Below are positions 1 through 4,995 of a stretch of 6,896 bases of DNA, piece after piece. The position numbers were made by a program, and so were the translations under genes. The notes beneath the pieces are model-generated. The model was given only the letters and a program-made list of their open reading frames with translations, ran no database searches and was not told where the DNA came from. The stretch spans positions 1 through 6,896 of the forward strand of contig JAGXHS010000125.1 of assembly GCA_024636075.1 (NCBI GenBank), given 5' to 3'. The DNA is from Propionibacteriaceae bacterium. Lineage in GTDB: Bacteria > Actinomycetota > Actinomycetes > Propionibacteriales > Propionibacteriaceae. The stretch's first letter is position 1, and each line of letters opens with the position of its first letter.

Positions 1-2
1 CC

Positions 3-410
3 TCGCTCGGTCTCGACGAAGATTACGACCTGGTGTTCTGTTCCCGCTCCGGCCCGCCACATCAACCGTGGCTGGAACCCGACGTCAATGATCATCTTGA
101 GGTACTCGCCGAATCCGGTCTCAGGGAGGTCATCCTGGCTCCGATCGGTTTCATCTCCGATCACATGGAGGTGATCTACGACCTGGACACCCAGGCACGT
201 GACACCTGTGCGAATCTCGGTGTCGCGATGGTCCGGGCAGCCACTGCGGGCACCCACCCGGAATTCGTGGCTGCTCTGGTGGACAGGATCGAGGACAGAG
301 CCCGCCGCGCAGACTCACCTGCCGCCTGCGACAATGGCAGCTGTGCGGGTGGCTGCCTCGGCGATTGTTGCCCCAACCTGCGGTGGCCCGACACCGCAGC
401 CATTGACTGA
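3..410 (+). CDS. hemH: Ferrochelatase (coproporphyrin ferrochelatase), 3' part only
   Basis: The gene enters from the left edge; only the last 135 codons are present, with the TGA stop at 408-410. Ferrochelatase inserts ferrous iron into a porphyrin; in Actinobacteria the substrate is normally coproporphyrin III (the enzyme is also called CpfC), in the cytosol or at the membrane. Family landmarks are visible: SRSGPP followed by PWLEPD (window residues 14-27), then PIGFISDHMEVIYDLD, in which the conserved active-site Glu is window residue 56 (codon 168-170). The C-terminal tail carries five cysteines as C-x4-C-x3-C-x3-C-C, which suggests the [2Fe-2S] cluster known in some actinobacterial ferrochelatases, although the spacing differs from the one I remember. 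An in-frame GTG at position 33 is not the start because homology continues upstream of it. The identification is secure; the cluster is an inference. Confidence 0.95.
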   Translation, partial: SLGLDEDYDLVFCSRSGPPHQPWLEPDVNDHLEVLAESGLREVILAPIGFISDHMEVIYDLDTQARDTCANLGVAMVRAATAGTHPEFVAALVDRIEDRARRADSPAACDNGSCAGGCLGDCCPNLRWPDTAAID

Positions 411-438
411 CATCGCCCCAGCAGCATGAACCAGCACC

Positions 439-454
439 CGAACCGGGTGGTTCG
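439..454 (+). terminator. Small hairpin after hemH, possible terminator
   Basis: CGAACC (439-444) and GGTTCG (449-454) form a perfect 6-bp stem closing a GGGT tetraloop, 28 nt after the hemH stop. No T-tract follows, so intrinsic termination would be weak at best. It may simply be one of several small dyads in this leader. Confidence 0.3.
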
Positions 455-465
455 AGATGTGGCAG

Positions 466-478
466 ATGTGATACACAT
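466..478. repeat. 13-bp inverted repeat upstream of the DUF4193 gene
   Basis: ATGTG (466-470) and CACAT (474-478) are inverted around ATA. A further direct copy of AGATGTG lies at 455-461, 9 bp upstream of the one at 464-470, so three half-site-like arms cluster here. This is an AT-richer island in a GC-rich leader about 105 nt before the DUF4193 start, and may be an operator or part of a promoter. No TANNNT box of the usual actinobacterial sigma-A type occurs beside it, so promoter assignment is left open. Confidence 0.3.
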
Positions 479-512
479 ATCCGCGTCACTCGGAGCGCAA
501 CGGGAACAATTC

Positions 513-545
513 GGTGTGGCTGGCCGTTGGAAAGGCCAGCACGCC
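513..545 (+). promoter_or_regulatory. Hairpin in the 5' leader of the DUF4193 gene
   Basis: GCTGGCC (519-525) pairs perfectly with GGCCAGC (534-540) around an 8-nt loop. Past a bulged G518 the stem continues, with 513-517 pairing to 541-545 (one G-T pair), giving about 12 pairs in total. It ends 38 nt before the ATG and before the ribosome binding site, so it would lie in the leader of any transcript starting upstream. It could be a leader structure affecting stability or translation, or a late hemH terminator; no T-tract is present. I recognise no known riboswitch class. Confidence 0.4.
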
Positions 546-583
546 AACGCGAAACTGATGGCGGGCACCAGCGGAAGGACACC

Positions 584-880
584 ATGGCAACTGATTACGA
601 CGCACCGCGCAAGACCGACGAAGAGAGCCGCGAGGACTCGATTGAGGAGTTGAAGTCGCGGCGCAACGACCGCAATTCCGGCAAGGTCGACGAAGACGAG
701 TTGGAAGCAGCCGAAGCCTACGAGCTGCCAGGGGCGGATCTGTCCCACGAGGAGCTGACAGTACGTGTGCTGCCGCGCCAGGCCAACGAGTTCACCTGTT
801 CGTCCTGCTTCTTGGTGAAGGACCGCAGCCAGCTGGCCGAGACCAAGGGCGGACACCACTACTGCGTGGACTGTGTCTGA
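584..880 (+). CDS. DUF4193 family protein, small zinc-ribbon-like protein
   Basis: This is a 98-residue protein of the actinobacterial DUF4193 family; the molecular function is not established. The ATG at 584 is chosen because GAAGGA lies four bases upstream (574-579) and because the family starts at this MATDYDAPR-type motif. The first half is strongly charged and predicted helical (EDSIEELKSRR, residues 17-27), followed by the family signature ELPGADLS (47-54) and EELTVRVLP. The C-terminal third has two Cys pairs, C72-x2-C75 and C94-x2-C97, separated by 18 residues, the typical layout of a four-Cys zinc ribbon. That points to nucleic-acid or protein binding, which is an inference. The mycobacterial equivalent (Rv2699c, from memory) sits beside the DUF3093 and dut genes, as here. 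The stop codon lies inside the first copy of a 16-bp tandem duplication. Confidence 0.93.
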   Translation: MATDYDAPRKTDEESREDSIEELKSRRNDRNSGKVDEDELEAAEAYELPGADLSHEELTVRVLPRQANEFTCSSCFLVKDRSQLAETKGGHHYCVDCV

Positions 881-911
881 CGAACTCAGGGTCTGACGAA
901 CTCAGGGTCTG
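875..911. repeat. 16-bp tandem duplication across the DUF4193 stop codon
   Basis: The unit GTCTGACGAACTCAGG occurs at 875-890 and again, without a mismatch, at 891-906, followed by five more bases of a third copy (907-911). The first copy contains the TGA stop at 878-880. Perfect identity suggests a recent slippage duplication; the protein is unaffected because the extra copy lies after the stop. Confidence 0.9.
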
Positions 912-915
912 GGAG

Positions 916-946
916 GGTTGCCGTCACGCCTGGCGCAACGGCAACC
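916..946. terminator. Hairpin between convergent genes, probable bidirectional terminator
   Basis: GGTTGCCGT (916-924) and ACGGCAACC (938-946) form a perfect 9-bp stem with a 13-nt loop. It lies 35 nt after the DUF4193 stop on the plus strand and 43 nt after the DUF4235 stop on the minus strand, where a shared terminator is expected. There is no clear T-tract on either side, which is common in GC-rich Actinobacteria, so its efficiency is uncertain. Confidence 0.55.
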
Positions 947-968
947 AAAGATTGGCTCCAGCTTTGAT

Positions 969-1021
969 GGGCTCTCGGCCCAGCGTGAGCTAGGCCTTCG
1001 CCTTGGACGGGCTCTCGGTCC
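969..1021. repeat. Short imperfect direct repeat around the end of the DUF4235 gene
   Basis: GGGCTCTCGG followed by C/T and CC occurs at 969-981 and again at 1009-1021, a 13-base match with one difference, 40 bp apart. The second copy encodes part of the C-terminal tail of the DUF4235 protein; the first lies just past its stop codon. A weaker match extends to the left of both copies. It looks like a partly decayed local duplication of the gene end. Confidence 0.5.
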
Positions 1022-1265
1022 CGAGATGCTCCATCCGGCGATGACCGAGGAAACGATTGGTAGCCAATTGCGCCACGCCCAACCCGAGACCACTCGCCAA
1101 GGCCCAGATCGCTGCTTCCATGGCGGGCGTGCCGGGATCTTTCGGATCCGGTGGCTCGTCGCCGGTGGCGACCTTCCATGCTCCTGTCACTGCCTTCTGC
1201 GCCACCACGGTGGTGACGATGCCGAGCACGATGGAGTAGACCTTCCATGTCAGCTTCTTGGTCAT
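990..1265 (-). CDS. DUF4235 family small membrane protein
   Basis: A 91-residue protein matching the actinobacterial DUF4235 family, of unknown function. The start is the ATG read from 1265 down to 1263: on the minus strand AGGAG (complement of 1274-1278) lies eight bases upstream, and the family begins with a short basic stretch (MTKKLTWKVYS) leading directly into a membrane segment. A GTG further upstream (1340) would add 25 residues unlike the family and bypass this ribosome binding site. Two hydrophobic segments are visible, about residues 9-30 and 48-70, joined by an acidic, proline-rich loop (GDEPPDPKDPG, residues 35-45). A basic, Lys-rich tail follows. It lies on the opposite strand between DUF4193 and DUF3093, where I do not expect a gene in the mycobacterial order, so it looks like a lineage-specific insertion. 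It is convergent with DUF4193 and divergent from DUF3093. Confidence 0.88.
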   Translation of the reverse strand: MTKKLTWKVYSIVLGIVTTVVAQKAVTGAWKVATGDEPPDPKDPGTPAMEAAIWALASGLGLGVAQLATNRFLGHRRMEHLGTESPSKAKA

Positions 1266-1314
1266 CGATTGCACTCCTCTTGATCCGGCCCACCTTGGTC
1301 TGGTCTCGGGAACC

Positions 1315-1320
1315 ATCCTA
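1315..1320 (-). promoter_or_regulatory. Possible -10 box for the DUF4235 gene
   Basis: Read on the minus strand, 1320-1315 is TAGGAT, fitting the actinobacterial TANNNT -10 pattern. It would give a leader of roughly 40 nt before the DUF4235 ATG. No convincing -35 hexamer stands at 16-18 bp spacing, so this is only a candidate. Confidence 0.33.
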
Positions 1321-1343
1321 GTGGGAGTAAGAGCATCCACCGG

Positions 1344-1371
1344 GTGGCAAACTCCATCATTCGGTTAGGTT
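1344..1371 (+). promoter_or_regulatory. Candidate leaderless promoter of the DUF3093-dut operon
   Basis: TAGGTT at 1366-1371 fits TANNNT and sits at exactly -12 to -7 relative to the ATG at 1378, the geometry of actinobacterial leaderless promoters. Sixteen bases further upstream, GTGGCA (1344-1349) matches four of six bases of TTGACA. No Shine-Dalgarno sequence precedes the ATG, which supports a leaderless start. The transcription start has not been measured. Confidence 0.45.
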
Positions 1372-1377
1372 GTGGTC

Positions 1378-1848
1378 ATGCAATTCAGTGAACGTCTCCG
1401 GGTACCGGGATGGTGGTGGCTGCTGCTCGCGCTGATGATCGGCTCCGTCGCTTTGGCCGTGTTCGCCTACCTGCCGTCGTGGGTGGCCACCACGATCACC
1501 CTCAGCATCGCCACAGCTCTCGGATTGGGACTCTTCGGCTACGGCAGCCTCCGCATCACAGCAGATGCTGATGGCCTGAAGGCTGGGAGGGCGAAGATCG
1601 AGTGGCGCTGGATCGGTGGTGTCGAGATGCTGGACCAGGCTGCTTTCGCGGCGCAGCTCAACGATCCGGCCAACCATCCGGCGCACCTCGTGGTCAGGCC
1701 CTACGCTCCGCATGGAGTGCGGGTCAGCATCGACGATTCGGCCGACCCACATCCGGCGTGGCTCGTCAGCAGTCGTCACCCGCAGCAGTTGGCGGCGGCC
1801 ATCGACGACCACGTGCACGGCACTGCTGAAGTTGAGGATCTGCCATGA
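1378..1848 (+). CDS. DUF3093 family membrane protein
   Basis: A 156-residue protein of the DUF3093 family (Rv2698-like), found widely in Actinobacteria next to dut; its function is unknown. The ATG at 1378 is preferred over the GTG at 1372 because family members begin with a short MxxSERL motif and because a -10-like box is correctly placed for a leaderless ATG here. Residues 12-32 and about 36-57 form two transmembrane helices; the first begins with three tryptophans (12-14). A soluble domain follows from about residue 58, beginning LRITADADGL and including the W76-R-W78-I segment (EWRWIGGVE), a layout reminiscent of bacterial PH-like domains. Its last codon and stop overlap the dut start as ATGA (1845-1848), so the two are probably translationally coupled. 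No SD is visible upstream. Confidence 0.9.
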   Translation: MQFSERLRVPGWWWLLLALMIGSVALAVFAYLPSWVATTITLSIATALGLGLFGYGSLRITADADGLKAGRAKIEWRWIGGVEMLDQAAFAAQLNDPANHPAHLVVRPYAPHGVRVSIDDSADPHPAWLVSSRHPQQLAAAIDDHVHGTAEVEDLP

Positions 1849-2324
1849 ACCGGCCGCGGGTGCTGCTCAGCCGGTTGGATCCCGAAATCCCCGTGCCAGG
1901 CTATGCGCGCGACGGTGATGCCGGTGCGGACCTGGCGACCACGGTGGACGTGCTGCTGCGTCCGGGGGAGCGCAGGCTGGTTCCCACCGGGATCTCCGTC
2001 GCACTGCCGACCGGTCTTGCCGGGTTCGTGCATCCACGCTCCGGTTTGGCAGCCCGACGAGGACTCACCATCGTGAACGCCCCGGGTACCGTCGACAGCG
2101 GCTATCGCGGGGAGATCATGGTGTGTCTGCTGAACACAGACACCAACGAATCGGTGGAGCTTCATCGAGGGGACCTGATTGCCCAACTGGTCATCCAACG
2201 GGTGGAGACGGTCGACTTCGTCGAGGTCTCGGAGCTGCCCCGCTCGGAGCGAGGCTCAGGTGGGCACGGTTCCACCGGTGGCGTGACCACCTGGGGGCCC
2301 ACCGACGAGCAACCGCAGGATTGA
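1845..2324 (+). CDS. dut: dUTP diphosphatase (deoxyuridine 5'-triphosphate nucleotidohydrolase)
   Basis: This 159-residue enzyme hydrolyses dUTP to dUMP and diphosphate, keeping uracil out of DNA and supplying dUMP for thymidylate synthesis; the family works as a homotrimer with Mg2+. All five conserved motifs are present in order: I, DAGADL (25-30); II, PRSGLAARRG (64-73); III, APGTVDSGYRGE (79-90), in which Asp84 is the expected catalytic base; IV, GDLIAQLVI (109-117); V, the glycine-rich RGSGGHGSTGG arm (136-146), which closes over the neighbouring active site. The segment before motif V appears shorter than in the M. tuberculosis enzyme, which carries a species-specific insertion there (from memory). 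Start: ATG overlapping the DUF3093 stop, with GAGGA at 1834-1838, six bases upstream. A structured 76-nt gap separates it from the next gene. Confidence 0.98.
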   Translation: MNRPRVLLSRLDPEIPVPGYARDGDAGADLATTVDVLLRPGERRLVPTGISVALPTGLAGFVHPRSGLAARRGLTIVNAPGTVDSGYRGEIMVCLLNTDTNESVELHRGDLIAQLVIQRVETVDFVEVSELPRSERGSGGHGSTGGVTTWGPTDEQPQD

Positions 2325-2330
2325 TACGCT
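2325..2330 (+). promoter_or_regulatory. Possible internal -10 box between dut and DUF3710
   Basis: TACGCT immediately after the dut stop fits TANNNT. If used, transcription would begin near 2337, inside the left arm of the inverted repeat at 2333-2362. No good -35 is visible, so confidence is low. Confidence 0.25.
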
Positions 2331-2332
2331 CA

Positions 2333-2362
2333 GTGCTGTCGACTCCCAGTGTTCGACAGCAC
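2333..2362. promoter_or_regulatory. Perfect 10-bp inverted repeat between dut and DUF3710
   Basis: GTGCTGTCGA (2333-2342) and TCGACAGCAC (2353-2362) are exact inverted copies around a 10-nt loop. In RNA this is a stable 10-bp stem; in DNA it is an operator-like dyad. It begins nine bases after the dut stop and ends 38 bases before the DUF3710 start. No T-tract follows. It could be an attenuating terminator that lowers downstream expression, an mRNA processing or stability element, or a repressor site overlapping a weak promoter. It is the only sizeable gap in an operon that otherwise uses stop/start overlaps. Confidence 0.6.
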
Positions 2363-2400
2363 GGCATGCACGACGACCGTAATCACCAGAGGGGACACCG

Positions 2401-3135
2401 TTGATCTTCGGACGGAACAAGAAACAGCGCACGGACGGCGATGAGCACACCCCGGAAGTGGACGAGCGCGACCAGGCCCTCGATGAAGACTCCGACGAAG
2501 GCGAACCAGGCGACGAGTCGGCCGAGGAGGGCACGGAGGAGTATTTCACCGAGCTCGACCTTGCCGACTGGCGCGACGACGGCCCCTTCGACATCAGCGA
2601 GGTCGATCTGGAAGCCGATGACATCGATCGGCTCGACTTTGGTTGTCTCATCCTGACTCCCTTCGAAGGATTGCAGCTCCAGCTCCAGGTGGATCAGGAA
2701 TCTGGCGTCGTCCACGCCGCCTTGGTGATGCACGAGCAGTCCGCCCTGGAAGTGGCCCTGTTCGCTGCACCGGCCAACGCCAAGATCGTTGGTGACGCGC
2801 GCCACGACATGGTCGACAACGCCGAAGCACAGGGCGGCAATGCCGTCGTGACCAAGGGGCCCTTCGGCTCCGAGATCCGCCGGGTGATTCCGCTCAAGGG
2901 TCCACAGGGTGAAGATCTGGTGCACGTCTCACGGACCTGGTTGGTCCACGGACCGCGATGGATGCTGCGTGGCGTTCTGATGGGTGAGGCCGGCATGAGC
3001 GATAGCCTCGACGGACCTGCGGAGCTGCTCCACGAGTTCTTCTGCAATCTGGTGGTGCAGCGGGACTCGACGCCACGGGTGCCGGGGGACCTGATCCCGA
3101 TGACAATTCCCGAACAGCTGCAAGAACAGTCGTGA
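2401..3135 (+). CDS. DUF3710 family protein with acidic N-terminus
   Basis: A 244-residue cytosolic protein of the DUF3710 family, found in Actinobacteria downstream of dut; its function is unknown. The start is TTG at 2401, supported by GAGGGG at 2389-2394 and by the family N-terminus (MIFGRNKK); no in-frame ATG or GTG nearby gives that sequence. After this basic leader, residues 11-75 are extremely rich in Asp and Glu (for example DEDSDEGEPGDESAEEGTEE) and probably disordered. The folded domain begins around GPFDISEVDLEADD and continues through LQLQLQVDQESGVVHAALVM, an RRVIPL segment, VSRTWLVHGPRWMLRGVLMG and a C-terminal region ending with LIPMTIPEQL. No membrane segment or catalytic motif is recognisable. 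Its stop overlaps the next start as GTGA (3132-3135), implying coupled translation with the OB-fold protein and perhaps a shared job. Confidence 0.92.
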   Translation: MIFGRNKKQRTDGDEHTPEVDERDQALDEDSDEGEPGDESAEEGTEEYFTELDLADWRDDGPFDISEVDLEADDIDRLDFGCLILTPFEGLQLQLQVDQESGVVHAALVMHEQSALEVALFAAPANAKIVGDARHDMVDNAEAQGGNAVVTKGPFGSEIRRVIPLKGPQGEDLVHVSRTWLVHGPRWMLRGVLMGEAGMSDSLDGPAELLHEFFCNLVVQRDSTPRVPGDLIPMTIPEQLQEQS

Positions 3136-3518
3136 ACCAGGCAGCGGCGGATTCGGGCTCGGGGAAGTGGGTGTCCCGGCTGCGACATGCGCTGTCGTCG
3201 AGCGCCGAACTGGAATCGGTGCATCTCCGTGATGCCTCACTGGCATCAGGCGCCCGCACCATCGAACAAGCAAAGTTGCGCGACTACCTCACGCTGCAGG
3301 GCGTCATCAGCATGGTCACGCTCAACCCGAGCCGCGGCTCACGCTGGCTGGAGGCCGACATTGACGACGGCACCGGTCGGGTGACTCTGGTATGGATCGG
3401 CCGCCGGGAACTGCCCGGCATCACTCCCGGGCGCAGTGTCCGGGTGACCAGTCGGTTGACGCTCGCCCATGGTCGGCGGGTGATGTACAACCCGCTGTAC
3501 ACGCTACTGGCGCCCTGA
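3132..3518 (+). CDS. OB-fold nucleic-acid-binding domain protein
   Basis: A 128-residue protein resembling the short OB-fold proteins of Actinobacteria (Rv2694c-like). The GTG at 3132 overlaps the DUF3710 stop; no clear SD is present, so coupling to upstream translation is likely. Residues 1-45 form a Ser/Ala/Arg-rich leader with a helical segment (WVSRLRHALSSSAEL, 13-27). The OB core covers about residues 48-126: strand 1 LTLQGVISMV (53-62), strand 2 RWLEADIDDGTGRVTLVWIG (71-90), then the turn LPGITPGRSVRV (94-105) and a final strand with MYNPLYTLL. This pattern, GxI-strand then xxDGTGxxxLxWxG, resembles the RecG wedge and RPA-type OB folds. DNA or RNA binding is inferred from the fold; no catalytic residues are evident. 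It is the last gene of the operon, ending 33 bp from the convergent TrkA-like gene. Confidence 0.9.
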   Translation: MNQAAADSGSGKWVSRLRHALSSSAELESVHLRDASLASGARTIEQAKLRDYLTLQGVISMVTLNPSRGSRWLEADIDDGTGRVTLVWIGRRELPGITPGRSVRVTSRLTLAHGRRVMYNPLYTLLAP

Positions 3519-3535
3519 GCCTCGATCAGAAGGCT
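3518..3535. terminator. Weak hairpin in the convergent OB-fold / TrkA gap
   Basis: AGCCT (3518-3522) and AGGCT (3531-3535) form a 5-bp stem with an 8-nt loop inside the 33-bp space between the two converging stop codons. It is the only dyad I found there. The stem is short and lacks a T-tract, so it may be chance. Confidence 0.25.
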
Positions 3536-3551
3536 GGTGGGAGTCCGGCGG

Positions 3552-4235
3552 TCAGTTGGCGGGCTGCTCCGCATGGTCTTTGGGGGCCAACAATTCCGAG
3601 AGCTCGTCCTCGTGGCTCTCGGAGATGATGAACAGCAACTCGTCGCCGCCTTCCAGCGCGCCGTCCCGCTCCGGCGGCCGTGCCTGACCATCGCGGATGA
3701 TGGCCACCAGCACACCATCGCCCGGCAGGGCGATGTCCCTGACCCGCCTGCCGAGGCAGGGTGACTCGAAGGGCAGCGTGATCTCCACCAGGTTCGCGCT
3801 GGATTCGTTGAAGGTGAGCAGCCGAACCAGATCGCCAACCGTCACCGCCTCCTCAACCAGGGCACCGATCAGCCGCGGGGTGGAGACCGCCACGTCGACA
3901 CCCCAAGAATCGTTGAACAGCCACTCGTTGCGTGGATGGTTCACCCGGGCGACCGTCCTGGGAACTCCGAATTCCGTCTTCGCCAGCAACGAGTGCACCA
4001 GATTCGCCTTGTCGTCACCGGTGGCGGCAATCGCCACGTCGGCTGTGTCCACCCGCGCTTCGCTCAGCGAGACGAGCTCGCAGGCATCGGCCAACAACCA
4101 ATCCGCCTCGGGCACCGAGTCGGTCTTGATCGCGGTCGGGTCACGGTCGATCAACAACACCTGATGACCGTTCGAGATCAGCTCCATTGCGATGGATCGG
4201 CCCACGTTCCCGGCTCCGGCAATGACAACACGCAT
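3552..4235 (-). CDS. trkA: TrkA-type RCK potassium-uptake regulatory protein (second of two, CeoC-like)
   Basis: A 227-residue cytosolic NAD(H)-binding RCK protein. Such proteins bind to K+ channels or transporters and gate them in response to nucleotides. The Rossmann motif GAGNVG is at residues 7-12 with the ribose-binding Asp30 at the end of the second strand (LLIDRD). The RCK_N domain spans about 1-133 and includes AIAATGDDKANLVHSLLAK; the RCK_C (TrkA_C) domain spans about 134-218, containing NLVEITLPFESPCLGRRVRD and the typical GDELLFII. In several bacteria RCK_C domains bind cyclic di-AMP; whether this one does is unknown. ATG at 4235 is preferred over GTG at 4238 because GAAGGAG (complement of 4242-4248) is six bases from the ATG but only three from the GTG. 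It follows the other trkA gene after 33 bp, so both are probably one transcript. Confidence 0.93.
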   Translation of the reverse strand: MRVVIAGAGNVGRSIAMELISNGHQVLLIDRDPTAIKTDSVPEADWLLADACELVSLSEARVDTADVAIAATGDDKANLVHSLLAKTEFGVPRTVARVNHPRNEWLFNDSWGVDVAVSTPRLIGALVEEAVTVGDLVRLLTFNESSANLVEITLPFESPCLGRRVRDIALPGDGVLVAIIRDGQARPPERDGALEGGDELLFIISESHEDELSELLAPKDHAEQPAN

Positions 4236-4268
4236 CACGAACTCCTTCTTCTCGGTGGTGTGGGGATC

Positions 4269-4931
4269 TCAGTGCTGGGCTGGAGGCTCATCCAGCACGG
4301 TCTCGACATCGTCGACGCGGTCGGATTCGATGGCCAGGTACAGCTGATCAGCGTCCTGGACCACGGTTTTGGACGTGGGGATGAAACCGGCGCCGAAACG
4401 AACGATGAAAGGCACCGCACTGCCAGTTGCCCGAGTGATGTCGGCAACGGTGCTGCCGACCCATGAGACATGGTGCGGCATGATCGCCAGCCGGACAGTG
4501 CCAGTCGGATCCTGCCAGACGGGTTCCGAGCCGACCGGCAAGAGTGCACGCAGCGCTTGGTTGGATGCCCAACGAACTGTCGCCACCGTGGGGATACCGA
4601 GTCGCTCGTAGACCTCGGCACGGCCCTGGTCGTAGATCCGCGCCATCACGTTCGTCACATTGAACTCTTCCCGCACCACTCGTGCGGCGATGATGTTGGA
4701 GTTGTCACCGCTCGACACGGCAGCAAAACCGTCGGCTTCGGTGATCCGCGCCTGGAGCAGCACGTCACGATCAAAACCCACACCCTTGACCGTGGTGCCC
4801 TGGAAGTCGGGGCCGAGACGACGGAAGGAGTCGGCGTCCGCGTCGATCACTGCAACGCTGTGACCGCGCTTCTCCAAGCTGCGCGCCAACGACGAGCCGA
4901 CGCGTCCGCAGCCCATGATCACGATGTGCAT
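4269..4931 (-). CDS. trkA: TrkA-type RCK potassium-uptake regulatory protein (first of two, CeoB-like)
   Basis: A 220-residue paralogue of the neighbouring RCK protein, and the first gene of the minus-strand pair. The dinucleotide-binding motif GCGRVG is at residues 7-12, with Asp30 ending strand two (VAVIDADAD). It carries the usual RCK_N signature AAVSSGDNSNIIAARVVREEF, a linker with YDQGRAEVYERLGIPTVATVRW, and a C-terminal RCK_C domain (about 140-212) ending DADQLYLAIESD. Start: ATG at 4931 with a near-perfect SD, GGAGG (complement of 4939-4943), seven bases upstream. Gene pair and orientation match ceoB-ceoC of M. tuberculosis, where they also diverge from a KimA-like transporter gene (from memory). 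No TrkH/TrkG/KtrB membrane subunit is encoded in the window, so the partner is either elsewhere or the divergent transporter itself. The two proteins may form hetero-oligomeric gating rings. Confidence 0.94.
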   Translation of the reverse strand: MHIVIMGCGRVGSSLARSLEKRGHSVAVIDADADSFRRLGPDFQGTTVKGVGFDRDVLLQARITEADGFAAVSSGDNSNIIAARVVREEFNVTNVMARIYDQGRAEVYERLGIPTVATVRWASNQALRALLPVGSEPVWQDPTGTVRLAIMPHHVSWVGSTVADITRATGSAVPFIVRFGAGFIPTSKTVVQDADQLYLAIESDRVDDVETVLDEPPAQH

Positions 4932-4995
4932 CGAACAACCTCCAAGGGATGGTCTCGCCAGGGCCCGGCCGCCGGCCCTCGACGTATGTCAATGG

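Noticed and set aside
466..478. CRP-like site (TGTG...CACA) upstream of DUF4193
   Set aside because: The spacer between half-sites is only 3 bases, while CRP-type sites need a longer one and flanking TGTGA/TCACA symmetry.
527..583. Upstream TTG start for the DUF4193 protein
   Set aside because: The added residues are encoded by the leader hairpin, lack an SD and do not resemble the family, which starts at the ATG at 584.
1266..1340. Longer version of the DUF4235 protein starting at a GTG at 1340
   Set aside because: It would bypass the good SD at 1274-1278 and add 25 residues unlike the family.
2333..2362. LexA/SOS box at the dut-DUF3710 inverted repeat
   Set aside because: The right arm contains GTTCG but the left arm lacks the matching CGAAC at the required spacing.
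2383..2925. Long antisense open frame opposite DUF3710
   Set aside because: It mirrors the codon pattern of a well-supported gene in GC-rich DNA and has no start signals or family resemblance.
3484..3501. TGTACA-N6-TGTACA repeat near the end of the OB-fold gene
   Set aside because: It lies in coding sequence and arises from the conserved MYNPLYT motif, so a regulatory role is not needed to explain it.
3936..4466. Plus-strand open frame across the two TrkA genes
   Set aside because: It crosses the end of one TrkA gene and the start of the other on the opposite strand; both have strong Rossmann motifs and SDs, so this is a shadow frame.
4987..4992. Perfect TTGACA (-35 consensus) on the minus strand upstream of trkA
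   Set aside because: At 16-18 bp downstream there is only GC-rich sequence with no TANNNT-like -10 box, so it is probably chance.
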